Notes under the pieces: model-generated
What the model was told of the DNA's origin: nothing
The model's input: only the letters and a program-made list of their open reading frames with translations
Databases searched by the model: none
Assembly: GCA_016235455.1 (NCBI GenBank)
Contig: JACRKZ010000067.1
Location: 62,001 to 126,000, forward strand
Length of the DNA stretch: 64,000 nucleotides
DNA from: Armatimonadota bacterium
Lineage (GTDB): Bacteria > Armatimonadota > UBA10988
Direction: 5' to 3'
Made by a program: the position numbers and the translations under genes
Shown here: positions 62,677 through 64,000 of the stretch, one piece after another
Layout of the letters: each line of letters starts with the position of its first letter
Numbering within the stretch: position 1 is the first letter of the stretch

Positions 62677-64000
62677 CTACAGCGGCGGAAAGGCCGCTTT
62701 GGCGCTCAGCTCTTCCACGAAGTCGACATAGGGCATCGACCCGCGGTCACGCATGCCGCGCTCACGCACGGACACAGCCTCGGCGTCGACCTCTCGGTCG
62801 CCGCAGATAAGCATATAGGGTACACGTTCGGCCTCGGCCCGGCCAATCTTGGCGCTGGTCCGCTCGCCGGTATCGTCGATCTCGGCCCGGTAGCCCCGAC
62901 TCTTCAGGTCCGCGGTCAGTCGGCGCGCATAGTCGACATGCCGCTCGCCGATCGGTACCACCTTGACCTGCACCGGCGCCAGCCACGCCGGGAAGGCTCC
63001 GGCGCAGTGCTCGATGAGCACGCCCATGAACCGCTCGATGCTGCCCAGCACCGCGCGATGGACCATGACCGGCCGCTCGCGCTCGTCGGCGCTGTTCACA
63101 TACGTCAGGTCGAACCGCTCGGGCAGGTTGAAGTCGAGCTGGCAGGTGCCCAACTGATGCCGGCGCGCCAGCGCGTCGGACACCATGAAGTCGATCTTGG
63201 GCCCGTAGAAGGCGCCTTCGCCTTCAGCCACTTTGTACTCGACGCCCCGCCGCTGCAAGGCCTGATGCAGTCGGGCCTCGGCGTCGGCCCACACCGCCTC
63301 GTCGCCCACGGCCTTGGCCGGTCGCGTGCTCAGGTCGATGCGCACGTCGGTGAAGCCGAACAGCTCATAGCACTCCATGAGCATGTCGATGAACGAGAAG
63401 ACCTCGTCCTCGATCTGGTCGGTGCGGCAGAAGATATGCGCGTCATCCTGGGCGAAGCTGCGCACGCGGGTCAGGCCCGCGGTGACGCCCGATGCCTCGT
63501 AGCGGTGCAGCCGACCAAAGTCGGCATAGCGCACGGGCAGGTCGCGATAGCTATGGTGCCGGCTGGCGAACATGATCGCGTGCGCCGGGCAGTTCATGGG
63601 CTTGACGGCGAATTCCTGGCCGTCGACCTCCACGAAGTACATGTTCTCGCGGTAGTTGTCGTAGTGGCCCGAGGTCTTCCACAGGTCGACCGACATGATC
63701 TGCGGGGTGATCACCTCGTCGTAGCCGAACCGCCGGTACAGGCTGCGCACCAGGTCGGTGAGCTTGTTGTAGATCAGCGCGCCCTTGGGGAAGAAGAACG
63801 GGCAGGCCGGCGCCACGTCGGAGAACCAGACCAGGTCCAGTTCGCGGCCCAACCGGCGGTGGTCGCGCTTCTCCGCCTCTTCGCGCAGGCGCAGCCACTC
63901 GGCCAGTTGCTTCTTGTCCGGGAACGAGATGCCGTAGATGCGCTGCAGCATCTTGTTGTTGCTGTCGCCGCGCCAGTAGGCACCCGAGGCGGTCAGCAGC
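62677..64000 (-). CDS. thrS: Threonyl-tRNA synthetase, 5' end outside the window
   Basis: The C-terminal 441 residues of ThrS. The frame is open to the edge: SGAYWRGDSNNKMLQRIYG precedes the first internal Met and is ThrS sequence, so the N-terminal TGS and editing domains lie beyond 64000. Visible are the class II core (PACPFFFPKGALIYNKL, MNCPAHAIMFASRHHSYRDLP with zinc-binding Cys and His, TRVRSFAQDDAHIFC, HRAVLGSIERFMGVLIEH) and the anticodon-binding domain with GDREVDAEAVSVR. It charges tRNA-Thr. First visible gene of the thrS-infC-rpmI-rplT operon. Confidence 0.96.
   Translation of the reverse strand, partial: LLTASGAYWRGDSNNKMLQRIYGISFPDKKQLAEWLRLREEAEKRDHRRLGRELDLVWFSDVAPACPFFFPKGALIYNKLTDLVRSLYRRFGYDEVITPQIMSVDLWKTSGHYDNYRENMYFVEVDGQEFAVKPMNCPAHAIMFASRHHSYRDLPVRYADFGRLHRYEASGVTAGLTRVRSFAQDDAHIFCRTDQIEDEVFSFIDMLMECYELFGFTDVRIDLSTRPAKAVGDEAVWADAEARLHQALQRRGVEYKVAEGEGAFYGPKIDFMVSDALARRHQLGTCQLDFNLPERFDLTYVNSADERERPVMVHRAVLGSIERFMGVLIEHCAGAFPAWLAPVQVKVVPIGERHVDYARRLTADLKSRGYRAEIDDTGERTSAKIGRAEAERVPYMLICGDREVDAEAVSVRERGMRDRGSMPYVDFVEELSAKAAFPPL

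Overview
The window is about 68-70% GC and bacterial. It has dense gene packing, good Shine-Dalgarno sites and occasional GTG, TTG or AUC starts. Three pseudopilin-like proteins carry the signature [20 protein letters not shown], then [12 protein letters not shown], a Cys-SN-KQ block, Q-DYDE and a C-terminal DGHVK. That combination is characteristic of Armatimonadota rather than Planctomycetota, so an armatimonad (probably a soil or sediment MAG) is my best guess. It is inferred from protein style only.

Layout. 1-5000: two tandem exported pentapeptide-repeat proteins and two MFS permeases, one of the nucleoside:H+ symporter family. 5100-9600: a Tat-exported Gfo/Idh/MocA oxidoreductase broken by an internal deletion and frameshift, followed by a HEAT/F5-8C/F5-8C/DUF1080 secreted protein, closed by a perfect 20-bp terminator hairpin. 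9600-15900 (minus): a small membrane protein, recJ and an O-antigen-ligase/TPR protein form one operon behind a clear sigma70 promoter; a GH43 enzyme and a beta-propeller form another. 15900-23500: a hydrazine-synthase-alpha-like diheme protein, an SGNH hydrolase, a calcium-binding-type protein, a TrpB2-like enzyme and a pseudopilin. 23900-29800: pyrG, a pcrA/uvrD helicase and gpmI. 29800-35000: TPR and HEAT proteins, a tiny zinc-ribbon-like protein, and a PadR regulator with a tandem flavodoxin-fold oxidoreductase. 35000-47800: a glycan island with a glycosidase-like protein, a GH29 fucosidase, a Gfo/Idh oxidoreductase, a GH36 alpha-galactosidase and a GH2 beta-galactosidase. 48200-56600: a membrane protein and a TPR protein, a second pseudopilin, a GlcD-GlcF-type flavin/Fe-S dehydrogenase, a third pseudopilin and a PfkB sugar kinase. 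56700-64000 (minus): the translation cluster thrS-infC-rpmI-rplT-trmH-pheS-pheT.

The most interesting signals are non-coding. A complete Phe T-box leader (AGUA loop E, UUC specifier, GGGUGGUACCGCGG T-box, mutually exclusive terminator) precedes pheS. infC very probably starts at AUC. A family of about 130-140-nt hairpin elements, whose stem changes are mostly compensatory between copies, sits in the glycan island. A second family of palindromes built from repeated CAGATTACG-like units fills four intergenic gaps around housekeeping genes. PheT also lacks the N-terminal tRNA-binding (EMAP/OB) domain.

The glycan genes suggest breakdown of fucose-, galactose- and arabinose/xylose-bearing plant or exopolymer glycans. 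The secreted Gfo/Idh plus DUF1080 pair suggests an oxidative (3-keto) route for glycoside cleavage. Both are inferences from family membership.
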